From contig NZ_AP022617.1 in NCBI RefSeq assembly GCF_010731575.1, positions 2,790,001 through 2,854,000 of the forward strand: a DNA stretch of 64,000 nucleotides. The letters are read 5' to 3'. Position numbers and translations under genes: made by a program. The DNA is from Mycolicibacterium monacense. GTDB lineage: Bacteria; Actinomycetota; Actinomycetes; Mycobacteriales; Mycobacteriaceae. Below, piece by piece: positions 35,502-46,890 of this stretch; within the stretch, counting starts at the first letter, position 1, and each line of letters begins with the position of its first letter. Below the pieces are notes generated by a model. The model saw only the letters and a program-made list of their open reading frames with translations. It was not told the origin of the DNA and searched no databases.

Positions 35502-38015
35502 TCAGCTCGCCTGTTCGGCCGGCTTGGGGGGCGGCGGCGGGGTGGGCAGCACCGCGTAGAGGTCACGTTCGAGTTCGGCCCGGATGCTCTGACGGTCGGC
35601 GTCGGTGCCGGTGGCCAGCGCGGGCACGGCGATACCGAAGACGTCGACCACCGACGATCCCAGCGTGGTGACCTTCGCCCACGCGATGTCCACCCCGTCG
35701 CGTTCGAACACCGCGGTCAGCCGCGCGAGCAGTCCGACGCGGTCGATGGTGCGGATCTGCACGACGACCTCGCTCGGTGAGGGACCCGACGACCACAGGA
35801 CCCGGGGCGGGGCCGGGACGTGGTTCGCCGGGACCGCGGCCAGGATCTCCCCGGCCCGCGACGTGCCGTACTGGGCGGCCTCGCGTTCGCGACGCTCCAC
35901 CGCCGCGAGCACGTCGAGTTCCCCGTCGAGGGCGAGCATGAACTGCTGGCGCAGCAGGCCGGCCGCGGGCGGCGCACCGAAGTGCGGCGACACCACGAAG
36001 GTGTTGATGGCCGAACCCTGATGGCTGTTCACCGATGCGGAGTGCACGCGCAGCGAGTTCAGGGCCAGCACGCCCGCGGCCTTGGACAGCAGTCCGCGCC
36101 GGTCCGGGGCGATCATCGTCACCTGGTGGATGTGGGGGCTGTCGGACGGGGTGAGCTCGACGTGGACGCCCACCTCGGCAGCCAGCTCCAGGTGCCGTGG
36201 GTCGATCGGATCCGGATGCGGCAGCGGTTCGCCCGCCATCACCAGCCGGCACCGCCGCACCAGGTCCCCGATCAGCGAGGCCTTCCAGTCACCCCACACG
36301 CCCGGGCCGGTGGCCAGCGAATCCGCCTCGGCCAGCGCGTGCATCAGTTCCAGCAGGACCAGATCCCCGCCGAGTTTGTCGACCACCCCGTCGATGGTCT
36401 TGGCATCCTGCAGGTCCCGCCGCGTCGCGGTGTCCGGGAGCAGGAGGTGGTAGCGGACCATCTTCGACAGCAGGTCGATGTCCGAGGGCCACAATCCCAG
36501 CCGGGTGCCGATCTGCTCGGCGAGTTCGGCGCCGATCACGCTGTGGTCCCCGCCGCGACCCTTGCCGATGTCATGACACAGCGCCCCGAGCACCAACAGG
36601 TCCGGGCGTGCGACACGGGTGGTGAATGCGCTTGCCCGCGAGACGGTTTCGACGGAATGACGGTCGACGGTCCAGATGTGCACGACGTCACGCGGCGGCA
36701 GGTCGCGCACCGCACCCCATTCGGGGAAGAGCCGTCCCCACAACCCGGTGCGGTCGAGCGCCTCGATGGTGGACACCACCGCCGGACCGGCACCCAGCAT
36801 CACGAGCAGATCCTTGAGCGCCTCACGCGGCCACGGTGTGCGCAGTTCGGGTGCGGTCTCGGCGAGCCGGCTCAGCGTCGACACCGCCATCGGCAGCCCG
36901 GTGGTGGCCGAGGCCGCCGCCACCCGCAGGATCAGCCCGGGGTCCCGCTCCGGACGGGCGTCGCGGGCCAGGATGACCTCGCCCGCGTACTCGACGACGC
37001 CCTCGTCCAGGGGCCGGCGCACCGGCCGGCGCAACGCGGCGAACCCGCGCCGCGGCAGCGCGTTGGAGGCCGTGCGCAGCCCGGCGTCGACGTAGTAGCT
37101 GATGGTCCGGGCCGCGTCGGAGAGCATGCGGGCCAGATCGAATCGGTCCCCGATGCGTAGCGCCGCGCCGATCTCGTCGGCGTACTGCGCCAACAGCAGA
37201 TCGCGGCCGCGGCCCGAGACCCGGTGCAGTTCGGTGCGCACGTTGAGCAGCGCCAGGTGCGCGCCACCGAGCGTGCCCGTCGGCGACGCCAGCGCCGGGC
37301 TGGGATACACGTCGGCCAGCTGCGCGATGGCCAGCGCGTTGAGCAGTTGTACGTCGCGCAGGCCGCCGCGGCCGGATTTGAGGTCGGGTTCGGCGCGGTG
37401 GGCGATCTCACCGCTGCGGTTCCAGCGCGCCTGGGTGTGCTCGACGAGTTCGCCGAAGCGCGGGGCGATCCCGGTGCGCCACTGCCTGCGGGCCCCACCG
37501 ACGAGCAGGTTCGACAGGTCCGCGTCCCCGGCGATGTGACGCACCTCGAGCATCGCCAACCCGGCCGAGATGTCGTCGCCGGCGACCTTGAGCGCCTCGG
37601 GCACCGTCCGCACGCTGTGGTCGAGCCGAATGTTGGCGTCCCACAACGGATACCACAGCAGTTCGGCGACCTGACTCACCACGTCGGCGGGCATGTTGTC
37701 GTGCAGCAGCATGAGGTCGAGATCGGAGTAGGGCAACATCTCGCCGCGGCCGAGCCCGCCCGTGGCGACGATCGCGAACCCGCTGGTGGCGGTGATCCCG
37801 ATCTCGTTCGCCTTTGTGCCGAGCCAGAATTCGTACAGATCCAACAGCGCGTCCCGCAGCGCCGCGGTGTCGAGTGGACGCGGCCCGCCGTTCAGCAGTT
37901 GCTGTGTCGCCTTGACGAGATCGGTGGCGGGGCGGGCCGAACCCGCTGCCGGCGCCGTCCATCTGGGGGCGCCGGCAGCCGGGTCCGGTCTGCTACCCGG
38001 TTGTTGTTGTGTCAT
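35502..38015 (-). CDS. glnD: PII uridylyltransferase/uridylyl-removing enzyme GlnD
   Basis: 837-residue bifunctional regulator of PII; in actinobacteria GlnD adenylylates GlnK/GlnB. N-terminal nucleotidyltransferase with [20 protein letters not shown] phosphohydrolase with [16 protein letters not shown]; two C-terminal ACT domains ([40 protein letters not shown]) that bind glutamine. The end is a Pro-rich tail. It lies 67 nt after glnB in the amtB-glnB-glnD operon, upstream of ffh. Confidence 0.95.
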   Translation of the reverse strand: MTQQQPGSRPDPAAGAPRWTAPAAGSARPATDLVKATQQLLNGGPRPLDTAALRDALLDLYEFWLGTKANEIGITATSGFAIVATGGLGRGEMLPYSDLDLMLLHDNMPADVVSQVAELLWYPLWDANIRLDHSVRTVPEALKVAGDDISAGLAMLEVRHIAGDADLSNLLVGGARRQWRTGIAPRFGELVEHTQARWNRSGEIAHRAEPDLKSGRGGLRDVQLLNALAIAQLADVYPSPALASPTGTLGGAHLALLNVRTELHRVSGRGRDLLLAQYADEIGAALRIGDRFDLARMLSDAARTISYYVDAGLRTASNALPRRGFAALRRPVRRPLDEGVVEYAGEVILARDARPERDPGLILRVAAASATTGLPMAVSTLSRLAETAPELRTPWPREALKDLLVMLGAGPAVVSTIEALDRTGLWGRLFPEWGAVRDLPPRDVVHIWTVDRHSVETVSRASAFTTRVARPDLLVLGALCHDIGKGRGGDHSVIGAELAEQIGTRLGLWPSDIDLLSKMVRYHLLLPDTATRRDLQDAKTIDGVVDKLGGDLVLLELMHALAEADSLATGPGVWGDWKASLIGDLVRRCRLVMAGEPLPHPDPIDPRHLELAAEVGVHVELTPSDSPHIHQVTMIAPDRRGLLSKAAGVLALNSLRVHSASVNSHQGSAINTFVVSPHFGAPPAAGLLRQQFMLALDGELDVLAAVERREREAAQYGTSRAGEILAAVPANHVPAPPRVLWSSGPSPSEVVVQIRTIDRVGLLARLTAVFERDGVDIAWAKVTTLGSSVVDVFGIAVPALATGTDADRQSIRAELERDLYAVLPTPPPPPKPAEQAS

Positions 38016-38082
38016 ATCGGAAGTCCTCCCCCGGACCAGTGAACGCTTACGGTGTTGAGCCGGGAGACGACCCCCTCGTCGG

Positions 38083-38454
<372 letters not shown>

Positions 38455-39795
38455 TCAGACGAGTTCATAAGCCGTTTCCGCATGCTCGGTCTCATCGATG
38501 CCGGTGTCCTCGTCTTCCCTTGTCACACGCCAGCCCATCGGCTTGACGATGAAAGCGATGATCACGGTCATCACTCCCGTAAACACCACTGCTACCAGAG
38601 CGATCACGATCTGCACCACCAGTTGCTGGAACCCGCCGCCGTAGAAGAGGCCGGTCTCGGTGGCGAGGAAGCCGATGCCCACGGTGCCCCACAGGCCCGC
38701 GACCAGGTGCACACCGACCACGTCGAGCGAATCGTCGTAGCCGAACTTGTACTTCAGGCCGATGGCCAGAGCCGACAGGACGCCGGCGATGACACCGAGG
38801 ATGAGCGACCCGATCGGCGAGAGCGAGCCACAGGCCGGGGTGATCGCGACCAGGCCGGCCACGATGCCCGAGGCGGCGCCGACGCTGGTGGCGTGTCCGT
38901 CACGGATGCGCTCGACCGCGAGCCAGCCCAGCATCGCGGCGGCGGTGGCGGCGGTGGTGTTCACCCACACCAGACCCGCGAGCGCATCGGCGGCGCCTTC
39001 GGACCCGACGTTGAAGCCGAACCAGCCGAACCACAGCAGCGCAGCGCCGAGCATCACGAACGGGATGTTGTGCGGACGGAACGGCGTGCGGCCGAACCCG
39101 GTCCGCTTACCGATCAGCAGCGCCAGCACCAGCGCGGCCATACCGGCGTTGATGTGGACCACCGTGCCGCCGGCGAAGTCGATCGGCGGGACGTTGGCCG
39201 CGCCCTCGTCGGCGTTGTAGCCGAACAGCCATGAGGCGAAACCGTTCTCGGCACCCGAGAGCAGACCGCCACCCCAAACCATGTGGGACAGCGGGAAGTA
39301 CACCAACGTCACCCAGATGCCGCCGAACACCAGCCAGGTGGCGAACTTCATCCGCTCGGCCACCGCGCCGCTGATCAGCGCGACGGTGATCACGGCGAAG
39401 GTCAACTGGAAGGCGACCCAGACGATCGCGGGAACCGAACCGAAACCACCGATCGGGTACAGCTCCTCACCGCCGATCTCGCGCGACTCCAACAGCGGGC
39501 TCAACCCGAACAGCGAGAACGGGTTGTCGAAGATGCCCAGGATGTCGCTCTCGCCGGTGTGCGCCGACGCGAACGACATCGAGTAACCCCAGAGCACGTA
39601 GATCACGCTCACGACGCCCAGAGCCCCGAAGGACATCATCATCATGTTGAGGACGGACTTCTGGCGGGACAGGCCGCCGTAGAAGAACGCTAGAGCGGGC
39701 GTCATCAACAGCACCATTGCGGCGCTGGCGAGCACCCAGGCGGTGTCGCCGCTGTTGAACGCGGCGTACGCGTCGTCCGGTAAGGCTAAGACCAC
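38455..39795 (-). CDS. amtB: Ammonium transporter AmtB
   Basis: 446-residue Amt channel, about 11 membrane helices. FYGGLSRQKSVLNMMMM, the pore-lining segments GFGSVPAIVWVAFQ and FAGGTVVHINAGMAAL, and the twin-His helix region with DDSLDVVGVHLVAGLWG are present. The start is GTG at 39795 with GGAGG 10 nt upstream. Head of the amtB-glnB-glnD operon; two GlnR-like motifs lie about 90-135 nt ahead. Confidence 0.95.
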   Translation of the reverse strand: MVLALPDDAYAAFNSGDTAWVLASAAMVLLMTPALAFFYGGLSRQKSVLNMMMMSFGALGVVSVIYVLWGYSMSFASAHTGESDILGIFDNPFSLFGLSPLLESREIGGEELYPIGGFGSVPAIVWVAFQLTFAVITVALISGAVAERMKFATWLVFGGIWVTLVYFPLSHMVWGGGLLSGAENGFASWLFGYNADEGAANVPPIDFAGGTVVHINAGMAALVLALLIGKRTGFGRTPFRPHNIPFVMLGAALLWFGWFGFNVGSEGAADALAGLVWVNTTAATAAAMLGWLAVERIRDGHATSVGAASGIVAGLVAITPACGSLSPIGSLILGVIAGVLSALAIGLKYKFGYDDSLDVVGVHLVAGLWGTVGIGFLATETGLFYGGGFQQLVVQIVIALVAVVFTGVMTVIIAFIVKPMGWRVTREDEDTGIDETEHAETAYELV

Positions 39796-39882
39796 TTTGT
39801 GTGAACCTCCTTGGGAAGTGCGCCGACGGATCGGCCTCCCGAGAAGACTCTTTTGCCCGCGTTTCGCTGGTGATGCGTGGGC

Positions 39883-39930
39883 GTTTCTGAAATGTGAACG
39901 CAGCGACCCGCCTGGTTACGCTCATGTTTC
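39883..39930 (-). promoter_or_regulatory. GlnR-like binding sites upstream of amtB
   Basis: On the minus strand TTCAC-N6-GAAAC (39883-39898) matches the GTnAC-N6-GAAAC half of the actinobacterial GlnR consensus with one mismatch. A second pair, GAAAC-N6-GTAAC, lies at 39915-39930. The sites are about 90-135 nt before amtB, which GlnR activates in mycobacteria under nitrogen limitation. Binding is inferred. Confidence 0.5.
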
Positions 39931-39969
39931 CGGCCGGCACATCCCGGTTGATTCGGCGCGTACCGGGTC

Positions 39970-41370
39970 TCAGCCGAGCAGCGCGTCGACGAAGGCGCCG
40001 GGTTCGAACGGTGCGAGATCGTCGGGGCCCTCCCCGAGGCCGACGAGTTTGACGGGGACGCCGAGTTCCTGTTGCACGCGGAAGACGATGCCGCCCTTGG
40101 CGGTGCCGTCGAGTTTGGTCAGCACGACCCCGGTGATCTTCACCACCTCGGCGAAGACCCGCGCCTGCGGCAGGCTGTTCTGGCCGATCGTCGCGTCGAG
40201 GACCAGCAGCACCTCGTCCACCGCGGCGCGCTTCTCCACCACCCGCTTGACCTTGCCCAGTTCGTCCATCAGCCCGGTCTTGGTGTGCAACCGGCCCGCG
40301 GTGTCGATGGCGACGACGTCGGCGCCGTTCTCGATGCCCTTGGAGACCGCGTCGAAGGCCACCGATGCGGGATCGGCGCCCTCCGGTCCGCGCACCACCT
40401 CGGCGCCGACCCGTGAGGCCCACGTCTGCAACTGGTCGGCCGCCGCGGCGCGGAAGGTGTCGGCGGCGCCCAGGACGACGCGGCGCCCGTCGGCGACCAG
40501 GACGCGGGCGAGTTTGCCGACCGTGGTGGTCTTACCGGTGCCGTTGACGCCGACGACCAGCAGCACCGACGGTTTGTCGGCATGCGGCAGAGCGCGAATG
40601 GACCGGTCCATCTCGGGGTGGAGTTCGGAGATGAGGACGTCGCGCAGCACCGCGCGGGCGTCGGCCTCGGTGCGCACCGCGTCACTGGCCATCCGGGTGC
40701 GCAGCGCAGCGACCACCGATTCGGTGACCACCGGTCCGAGGTCGGCGATGAGCAGGGTGTCCTCGATCTCCTCCCACGACTCCTCGTCGAGGTCGCCGCC
40801 GCCGAGCAGGCCGAGCATGCTGCGGCCGAGCGCGTTCTGCGATTTCGCCAGCCGGCCGCGCAGCCGGTCCAGCCGCCCGTGCGTGGGGGCGATGACCTCG
40901 GCCGGCTCGGGTTCGGGCGCGGGCTCCGGTTCGGGTGTCGGCTCGGGTTCGGGGGCCGGTTCCGGTTCGGGGGCCGGTTCCGGTTCGGCGACCGGTTTCT
41001 CGGGTGCCCGCGGTGGGGCGGTCTCGGTGGGCGGTTCGGGCAGCCGGACGTCGGCGATCGGGCGCTTGGGCGCATCGCGCGGGATCGTGGCGTCGTCGCC
41101 GACCGCGGGCAATCCGGTGGTGTCGATGCGATCCTTCGGCCGGACCGGTGGCGCCGCCGGCGGGGTCGCAGTCGCTGACGATTGTGTGAACGTGATCCCG
41201 GAACTGGCCGTGTATCCGCCGGAGCGGTCGACCGGTGTGGCAGTGTCGGTTTTCGACAGCCTGATGCGCCGCCGCCGGTACCGGACGAGGCCGACGACGA
41301 GCGCGACGACGAGAAGAACGGCGATGACCGCGATTGCGATCCACACAGCCAGCGAGAGATCCAGGGTCAC
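39970..41370 (-). CDS. ftsY: Signal recognition particle receptor FtsY
   Basis: 466-residue SRP receptor GTPase. A true N-terminal membrane helix (VWIAIAVIAVLLVVALVVGL) is followed by a basic patch, then an acidic/Pro A-domain with a PEP-repeat stretch near residues 130-155, and the NG domain: GVNGTGKTTTVGKLA, DTAGRLHTKTGLMDEL and LTKLDGTAKGGI. Start GTG. The membrane anchor and repeated linker are a mycobacterial trait. It lies between smc and amtB, with fni inserted on the other strand. Confidence 0.95.
   Translation of the reverse strand: MTLDLSLAVWIAIAVIAVLLVVALVVGLVRYRRRRIRLSKTDTATPVDRSGGYTASSGITFTQSSATATPPAAPPVRPKDRIDTTGLPAVGDDATIPRDAPKRPIADVRLPEPPTETAPPRAPEKPVAEPEPAPEPEPAPEPEPTPEPEPAPEPEPAEVIAPTHGRLDRLRGRLAKSQNALGRSMLGLLGGGDLDEESWEEIEDTLLIADLGPVVTESVVAALRTRMASDAVRTEADARAVLRDVLISELHPEMDRSIRALPHADKPSVLLVVGVNGTGKTTTVGKLARVLVADGRRVVLGAADTFRAAAADQLQTWASRVGAEVVRGPEGADPASVAFDAVSKGIENGADVVAIDTAGRLHTKTGLMDELGKVKRVVEKRAAVDEVLLVLDATIGQNSLPQARVFAEVVKITGVVLTKLDGTAKGGIVFRVQQELGVPVKLVGLGEGPDDLAPFEPGAFVDALLG
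40904..40992. repeat. Coding tandem repeat in ftsY (PEPEPA units)
   Basis: Units of about 18 nt encoding Glu-Pro-Glu-Pro-Ala/Thr-Pro on the minus strand, four to five copies with minor drift. They form part of the acidic linker between the membrane anchor and the NG domain. Confidence 0.75.
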
Positions 41371-41449
41371 CCGGCCATTGTTCCAGGGTGGGTCTCAGGG
41401 TGGGTAACCGGTGACATTGCGGCCTCACACCACCCGAAGTGGCAGCGGT

Positions 41450-42457
41450 ATGGGGATGGAGACCCGCAAACGCCGCCACATCGACGTGTGCCTGGGCGGG
41501 CCGGTGGAGTACCAGACCGTCACCACCGGGCTGGAACGCTTCCGGTTGCCGTACAACGCGCTGACCCAGACGTCGCTGAGCCGTGTGCGGCTCGACACCC
41601 GGTTCCTCGGTAAGCCGCTGTCGGCACCTGTGCTGATCGGCGCGATGACGGGGGGCGCCGAGTTGTCCGGCGTCATCAACCGCAACCTCGCCGCCGCCGC
41701 ACAGCGACTCGGTGTGGGCATGATGCTCGGCTCCCAGCGGATCATGTTCGACAACGACGCGGTGGCGTCGAGCTTCGCGGTCCGCGACATCGCCCCGGAT
41801 GTGTTGCTGATCGGCAATGTGGGCCTCGCGCAGTTGTCCGAACCCGTGATGCCCGCGCTGGAGCGGGCGCTCGAACGGGTGGGCGCCGACGCGCTCGCGG
41901 TGCACACCAACCCCCTGCAGGAGGCCATGCAGCGCGACGGGGACACCGACTTCACCGGGTCGATCGACCGGCTGCGCACGCTCGCCGCCACCCTGCGGCA
42001 GCCGGTGATGCTCAAGGAGGTCGGGCACGGGATCGGCGCGGCCGCCGCCGCCGAACTGGCGGGCAGCGCGCTGGCCGCCGTCGACGTCGCCGGGGCCGGC
42101 GGCACCTCGTGGGCGCGGGTCGAACAGCTCGTCCGCTACGGCGAGATCCGCTCCCCCGCGCTGGCCGAGTGGGGTATCCCCACCGCACAGGCGTTGCTCG
42201 AGGTGCGCGGCACCCTGCCGGACGTGGCGGTGGTGGCCTCCGGCGGGATCCGCACCGGGATGGACGCGGCGAAGGCACTGGCGATGGGCGCCGATGTGGT
42301 CGCCGTCGCCCGTCCGCTGCTCGCCCCCGCCATCGAATCGGCCGACGCGGTCGTGGAGTGGCTGCGGGGGTTCATCGACGAACTGCGGGTGTGCCTGCAC
42401 GGCTGCGGGGCGGCGGATCTGCCCGCGCTGCGACGCGGCGGCGTCCTGCCCGCCTGA
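41450..42457 (+). CDS. fni: Type 2 isopentenyl-diphosphate isomerase
   Basis: FMN-dependent enzyme interconverting IPP and DMAPP, supplying isoprenoid units. The 335-residue product has the N-terminal [24 protein letters not shown], the [14 protein letters not shown] active-site motif and [19 protein letters not shown] flavin-phosphate site. ATG at 41450 is used; ATG at 41456 and a GTG at 41411 are alternatives. It is inserted between ftsY and smc on the opposite strand. M. tuberculosis carries the type 1 enzyme (Idi) elsewhere and no such gene here, as far as I recall. Confidence 0.88.
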   Translation: MGMETRKRRHIDVCLGGPVEYQTVTTGLERFRLPYNALTQTSLSRVRLDTRFLGKPLSAPVLIGAMTGGAELSGVINRNLAAAAQRLGVGMMLGSQRIMFDNDAVASSFAVRDIAPDVLLIGNVGLAQLSEPVMPALERALERVGADALAVHTNPLQEAMQRDGDTDFTGSIDRLRTLAATLRQPVMLKEVGHGIGAAAAAELAGSALAAVDVAGAGGTSWARVEQLVRYGEIRSPALAEWGIPTAQALLEVRGTLPDVAVVASGGIRTGMDAAKALAMGADVVAVARPLLAPAIESADAVVEWLRGFIDELRVCLHGCGAADLPALRRGGVLPA

Positions 42458-42460
42458 GGC

Positions 42461-42522
42461 CGTCGAACGTGCGGCCACTGCGAGATCTCCGCCGATTCTT
42501 CGCACTCAGCGCACGCTCGGCG
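42461..42522. repeat. Imperfect palindrome between convergent fni and smc
   Basis: CGTCGAACGTGCG (42461-42473) pairs with CGCACGCTCGGCG (42510-42522) with two mismatches (one G-T); inside, TGCGA and TCGCA pair after a 5-nt internal loop. Probable bidirectional terminator; layout resembles the element at 30425. Confidence 0.55.
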
Positions 42523-42526
42523 AAGC

Positions 42527-45500
42527 CTAGGACTGCGTGCCGACCAGTTCCTGGCCGCGCAGGCGCTGCGAGATCACCTGGGTGATGCCGTCGCCCTGCA
42601 TGGTGACGCCGTAGAGCGCGTCGGCGACCTCCATCGTGGCCTTCTGGTGGGTGATGACGATGAGCTGCGACCGTTCGCGCAGCTGCTCGAACAGGCTGAT
42701 CAGCCGGCGCAGGTTGACATCGTCGAGCGCGGCCTCCACCTCGTCCATCACGTAGAACGGCGACGGCCGGGCCCGGAAGATCGCCACGAGCATGGCGACC
42801 GCGGTCAGCGACTTCTCCCCGCCCGACAGCAGCGAGAGCCGTTTGATCTTCTTGCCCGGCGGCCGCGCCTCGACCTCGATCCCGGTGGTCAGCATGTCGT
42901 CGGGGTCGGTCAGCAACAGCCTGCCCTCGCCGCCGGGGAACAGCGTGGCGAAGACCTGGGTGAATTCACGCTCGACGTCCGCGTAGGCCTCGGTGAACAC
43001 CTGAAGGATGCGGTCGTCGACGTCGGCGATCACGTCGAGCAGGTCCTTGCGCGCGGCCTTGACGTCCTCGAGCTGGGTGGACAGGAAGTTGTACCGCTCC
43101 TCCAGGGCCGCGAACTCTTCCAGCGCCAGGGGATTCACCCTGCCGAGTTCCTTGAGTTCCTTTTCCGCCAGTTTGGCGCGGCGCTCCTGGGTGCCGCGGT
43201 CGTACGGCATGGGCGCCGGTGCGACGACCTGCTCACCGCGTTCCTTGGCCTGTTCGTACTCGGCCATCTCCAGGTCCGTCGGCGGCAGCGCGATGTGCGG
43301 GCCGTACTCGGCGATCAGGTCGGCGGGCGCCATCCCGAACTGTTCGAGCACGGTGGCCTCGAGCTGTTCGATGCGCAGCGCAGCCTGGGCCTTGGCCACC
43401 TCGTCGCGGTGCAGGGAGTCGGTCAGCGCGGTGAGTCGGGTGCCGAGTTCGTTGACCTCCTCGCGCGCCTTGCTCAGCGCCTCCGCCCGTTGCCTGCGTT
43501 CGGCGGCCAGCGTGTCGCGGTTGCGCGATGCGGCGGCGACGACCGCGCTCAGCCGCACCGCGACCTGTCGGCCGGATTCGGCGACCGCACCGGCGACCGC
43601 GGCGGCGTGTTCGCGGGCCTGCTTGGCACGCTGCGCGCGCACCCGCGCCTCACGTTCGGCGGCGGCCGCACGGCGCAGTGAATCCGCCCGTCCGCGAACG
43701 GCATTGGCGCGTTCCTCGGCGGTGCGCACGGACAACCGGGCCTCGACCTCGGCGGCGCGGGCGGCTTCGGCGGCGGCCATCGAGGCCTGCCGGTCCACCG
43801 GTTCGGCCTCGAACATGGGCGCCTGCTGCGCATTGTGCAGCCGGTTCTCGAGTTCGGTGAGTTCCTCGACGGTGCGGGTACGGCCGGCCTCGAGTTCGTC
43901 GCGTTGGCGGATCAGCCGCTGATACTCCTCGGCGGCCGCGCGGGCGTCCTGACCGAGCCGGCCGAGCTGTTCGTAGATCGACGAGATGGCGGCGTCTGAT
44001 TCGTTGAGCGCGGCCAGTGCGTGTTCGGCGGCGTCCTGGCGGGCACGCTGTTCGGCCTGCGCACCGGACAGCACGGCAGCCAGTTCACCGACCTGTTTCT
44101 CGGCGGCCTCGAGGTCGGTGCGGGCTTTTTCGATCTCCGAGGCGATCTCCAGCGTGCTGGGTTTGCGGTCCGACCCGCCGCTGATCCAGCCCGCCCCCAC
44201 CAGGTCGCCGTCGGCGGTCGCCGCCCGCAGCCCGGGCCGGCCGGTCACCACGTCCAGCGCGGAGGCCAGGTCCCCGACGATCGCGACGTCGGACAGCATC
44301 GCGGTCACCGCGCCGCGCAACCGCGGCGGGATGTCGACCACGTCGACGGCCCACACCGCACCGGCGGGGAGCGCCGGTGGGTCGTCGACGGGGGTCTCCG
44401 GCCAGTCGCCCAGCACGAGTGCGGCCCGCCCGCCGTCGGACTCCTTGAGCGCGGCGACCGCGGCACGCGCAGCGCCGGAGTCCTCCGCGGCGAGCGCGTC
44501 CGCGGCGGCCCCGAGCACCGCCGCCACTGCCACCTCATGGCCGGGCCGCACCTTGACCAGTTCGGCGATCGAGCCGAAAAGACCTGCGCCCCCGCGGTTC
44601 TGCTGCAGCCACGCCGCCCCGTCGCGGCGATCGAGGCCGACCGCGAGCGCGTCGATGCGCGCCCGCAGCGAGGCGACCTGTCGTTCGGCGGCCCGCTCGG
44701 CGGTCTGTAGTTCGGCCACCCGCTCGTCGGCCTGGCGCAGCGCCGCCACCGTGCGGTCGTGGTGCTCGTCGAGCCCGACCTCGCCCTCGTCGAGTTCGCC
44801 GACGCGCGACTGCACGGTCTCGAACTCGGCCTGGGCGGCCTCGGCCTTGGCGGCGGCCTCCTCGATGCCGACCGTCAACCGCGCCACGGTCTCGTCGATC
44901 GACTCCACGCGGGTCCGCATGGTGTCGACCTGACCGGCCAGCCGGGCCAGGCCCTCGCGGCGGTCCGCCTCGGCGCGGGCGGCGGCCATGTGCGCACGTT
45001 CGGCCTCGGCGGCGACCCGCTCGCGTTCGGCCAGCTCGTCGCGTGTGGCCTCCAGGACTGCGCGGGACTCGGCGAGCTCGGCGAGCAGTTCGGCTTCGTG
45101 GGCCGCCATGTGGTCGGCCTCGGCCTCCAGCTCGTCGGGATCACGGCCGGTCGACGGCTCCGGTTCGGTGTCGAGCAGCTGGGTGCGCTCGTCGGCGATC
45201 CGCACGGTCGCGTTGACCCGTTCGGCCAGCGCCGAGAGCCGGAACCAGGTCCGCTGCGCCGCCTCGGCGTGTTCGGACAGTTCGGCGACGGCGACCTCGT
45301 GGCCGTCGAGTTCGGCGGTTGCGGCTTCGAGACGGGTGGTGATCTCGTCGTGCTCGCGGCGCAGCATCGTCTCGGTCTGGTGGGTGCTGTCGAACTCCGA
45401 GCGCCGGGTCACCAGATCGTCGGCGGCCAGCCGCAGCCGGGCGTCGCGCAGATCGGCCTGGATGGTCTGGGCGCGCCGCGCCATCTCGGCCTGGCGGCCC

Positions 45501-46114
45501 AGCGGTTTGAGCTGTCGGCGCAGTTCGGTGGTGAGGTCGGTCAGCCGGGCCAGGTTGGCCTGCATCGAATCGAGCTTGCGGACCGCCTTCTCTTTGCGTT
45601 TGCGGTGTTTGAGGACACCCGCGGCCTCTTCGATGAACGCGCGGCGGTCCTCCGGGCGGGATTCGAGGATCTCCGAGAGTTTGCCCTGCCCGACGATGAC
45701 GTGCATCTCCCGGCCGATCCCGGAGTCGCTGAGCAGTTCCTGGACGTCCATCAGGCGGCAGTGGCTGCCGTTGATCTCGTACTCGCTGCCGCCGTCGCGG
45801 AACATCCGGCGGGTGATGGACACCTCGGAGTACTCGATCGGCAGCGCGTTGTCGGAGTTGTCGATGGTGACCGTGACCTCGGCGCGGCCCAGCGGGGCGC
45901 GCGAGGACGTCCCCGCGAAGATGACGTCCTCCATCTTGCCGCCGCGCAGCGTCTTGGCGCTGTGTTCGCCCATCACCCAGGTCAGCGCGTCGACGACGTT
46001 CGACTTACCCGACCCGTTGGGGCCGACCACACAGGTGATGCCCGGTTCGAACCGCAGAGTCGTCGGCGCCGCGAAGGACTTGAAGCCCTTGAGCGTCAGA
46101 CTCTTCAGATGCAT
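42527..46114 (-). CDS. smc: Chromosome segregation SMC ATPase
   Basis: 1195-residue SMC protein, the core of the condensin complex with ScpA/ScpB. Walker [15 protein letters not shown] in the N-terminal head, two long coiled coils rich in Glu/Ala/Arg (about 165-500 and 680-1000), a hinge around 510-640 ([14 protein letters not shown]), and the C-terminal head with [15 protein letters not shown] and Walker [17 protein letters not shown] start. Upstream of it, 15 nt away, is acyP. Confidence 0.96.
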   Translation of the reverse strand: MHLKSLTLKGFKSFAAPTTLRFEPGITCVVGPNGSGKSNVVDALTWVMGEHSAKTLRGGKMEDVIFAGTSSRAPLGRAEVTVTIDNSDNALPIEYSEVSITRRMFRDGGSEYEINGSHCRLMDVQELLSDSGIGREMHVIVGQGKLSEILESRPEDRRAFIEEAAGVLKHRKRKEKAVRKLDSMQANLARLTDLTTELRRQLKPLGRQAEMARRAQTIQADLRDARLRLAADDLVTRRSEFDSTHQTETMLRREHDEITTRLEAATAELDGHEVAVAELSEHAEAAQRTWFRLSALAERVNATVRIADERTQLLDTEPEPSTGRDPDELEAEADHMAAHEAELLAELAESRAVLEATRDELAERERVAAEAERAHMAAARAEADRREGLARLAGQVDTMRTRVESIDETVARLTVGIEEAAAKAEAAQAEFETVQSRVGELDEGEVGLDEHHDRTVAALRQADERVAELQTAERAAERQVASLRARIDALAVGLDRRDGAAWLQQNRGGAGLFGSIAELVKVRPGHEVAVAAVLGAAADALAAEDSGAARAAVAALKESDGGRAALVLGDWPETPVDDPPALPAGAVWAVDVVDIPPRLRGAVTAMLSDVAIVGDLASALDVVTGRPGLRAATADGDLVGAGWISGGSDRKPSTLEIASEIEKARTDLEAAEKQVGELAAVLSGAQAEQRARQDAAEHALAALNESDAAISSIYEQLGRLGQDARAAAEEYQRLIRQRDELEAGRTRTVEELTELENRLHNAQQAPMFEAEPVDRQASMAAAEAARAAEVEARLSVRTAEERANAVRGRADSLRRAAAAEREARVRAQRAKQAREHAAAVAGAVAESGRQVAVRLSAVVAAASRNRDTLAAERRQRAEALSKAREEVNELGTRLTALTDSLHRDEVAKAQAALRIEQLEATVLEQFGMAPADLIAEYGPHIALPPTDLEMAEYEQAKERGEQVVAPAPMPYDRGTQERRAKLAEKELKELGRVNPLALEEFAALEERYNFLSTQLEDVKAARKDLLDVIADVDDRILQVFTEAYADVEREFTQVFATLFPGGEGRLLLTDPDDMLTTGIEVEARPPGKKIKRLSLLSGGEKSLTAVAMLVAIFRARPSPFYVMDEVEAALDDVNLRRLISLFEQLRERSQLIVITHQKATMEVADALYGVTMQGDGITQVISQRLRGQELVGTQS

Positions 46115-46129
46115 GACGTGCCAGACTAC

Positions 46130-46414
46130 CTAGCGCTCGTGGAATCCGGTGATCTGCTCGCGCGCGTCGGACCAGTCGGCGATGACCTTGTCGACCCGGC
46201 CCGGCGTGTCACCGCCCTCGAGCAGGCCGAGCAGGCGCTCACAGTCTTCGCGCGACCCCTGGGCGACGACCTGGACCCGGCCGTCCGGCTTGTTGGCGGC
46301 GAATCCGGTCAGCCCGAGCTCGAGCGCCCGCGAACGCGTCCACCAGCGGAAACCGACGCCCTGGACGCGGCCGTGCACCCAGGCGGTCAGGCGGACCTCA
46401 GGCTCGGCCGACAT
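46130..46414 (-). CDS. acyP: Acylphosphatase
   Basis: 94-residue acylphosphatase hydrolysing carboxyl-phosphate bonds. Catalytic Arg in GVGFRWWTR and Asn in [13 protein letters not shown], in the usual beta-alpha-beta fold. The start overlaps the stop of the OsmC gene by 17 nt. In M. tuberculosis a small acyP also sits directly upstream of smc. Confidence 0.93.
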   Translation of the reverse strand: MSAEPEVRLTAWVHGRVQGVGFRWWTRSRALELGLTGFAANKPDGRVQVVAQGSREDCERLLGLLEGGDTPGRVDKVIADWSDAREQITGFHER

Positions 46415-46814
46415 TCTTGACCTCGAACGTGACCTTGGTACCCGATTTGAGCGTGCGTCCGACGGTGCACACCTGGTCGATGGCGCGTTCGACGACGGTC
46501 AGCAGGCGGACCACCTCGGCGTCGGACAGGCCGGTGAGGTCGACCTCGAGGGATTCTTCGAGCAACGGATAGCGTTCCTGCTCGCGGTCGGCGGGCCCGG
46601 CCACGCGGATCGTCGCGGGATAGTCGTCGCCCAGCCGGCGGCGCAGCGGTTGGTCGCTGCTCATACCGCTACAGGCGGCCAGGGCGATCTTCATCAGCTC
46701 GCCGGGGGTGAACACCCCTTCGACGTCTTCCGAGCCGACCAACACCTCCGCGCCGCGTGAGCTGCGCCCGGTATAGCGGCGCACCCCCGTGCGCTCCACC
46801 CACAGATCCGTCAT
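46398..46814 (-). CDS. OsmC-family protein (Rv2923c-like)
   Basis: 138 residues of the OsmC/Ohr fold. The two reactive cysteines are in [10 protein letters not shown] and [13 protein letters not shown], so peroxide or hydroperoxide reduction is likely. The ATG at 46814 ([15 protein letters not shown]) is chosen over an ATG three codons earlier. A strong hairpin (46827-46888) lies directly ahead of the start, between mutM and this gene, and may limit read-through. Confidence 0.87.
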   Translation of the reverse strand: MTDLWVERTGVRRYTGRSSRGAEVLVGSEDVEGVFTPGELMKIALAACSGMSSDQPLRRRLGDDYPATIRVAGPADREQERYPLLEESLEVDLTGLSDAEVVRLLTVVERAIDQVCTVGRTLKSGTKVTFEVKNVGRA

Positions 46815-46826
46815 GGCTCCCATCTT

Positions 46827-46888
46827 CGCCGAAACTGCTCAGAGATCATGAATCGGGCGATTTCGGTGATCTCCCAGCAGTCTCGGCG
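46827..46888. repeat. Long hairpin between mutM and the OsmC gene
   Basis: 22-nt arms (46827-46848 and 46867-46888) match at 19 of 22 positions; the loop contains a further palindrome AATCG-gg-CGATT (46851-46862) next to TTTCGG. It ends 3 nt before the mutM stop codon and begins 13 nt upstream of the OsmC start, read on the minus strand. Confidence 0.75.
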
Positions 46889-46890
46889 AG

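Noticed and set aside
40904..40992. Possible CRISPR or satellite array
   Set aside because: The repeats are contiguous codons for a Pro/Glu linker within ftsY, without spacers.
44759..46420. 553-codon plus-strand frame opposite smc
   Set aside because: Shadow of the SMC coiled coil; low-complexity translation and no ribosome-binding site.
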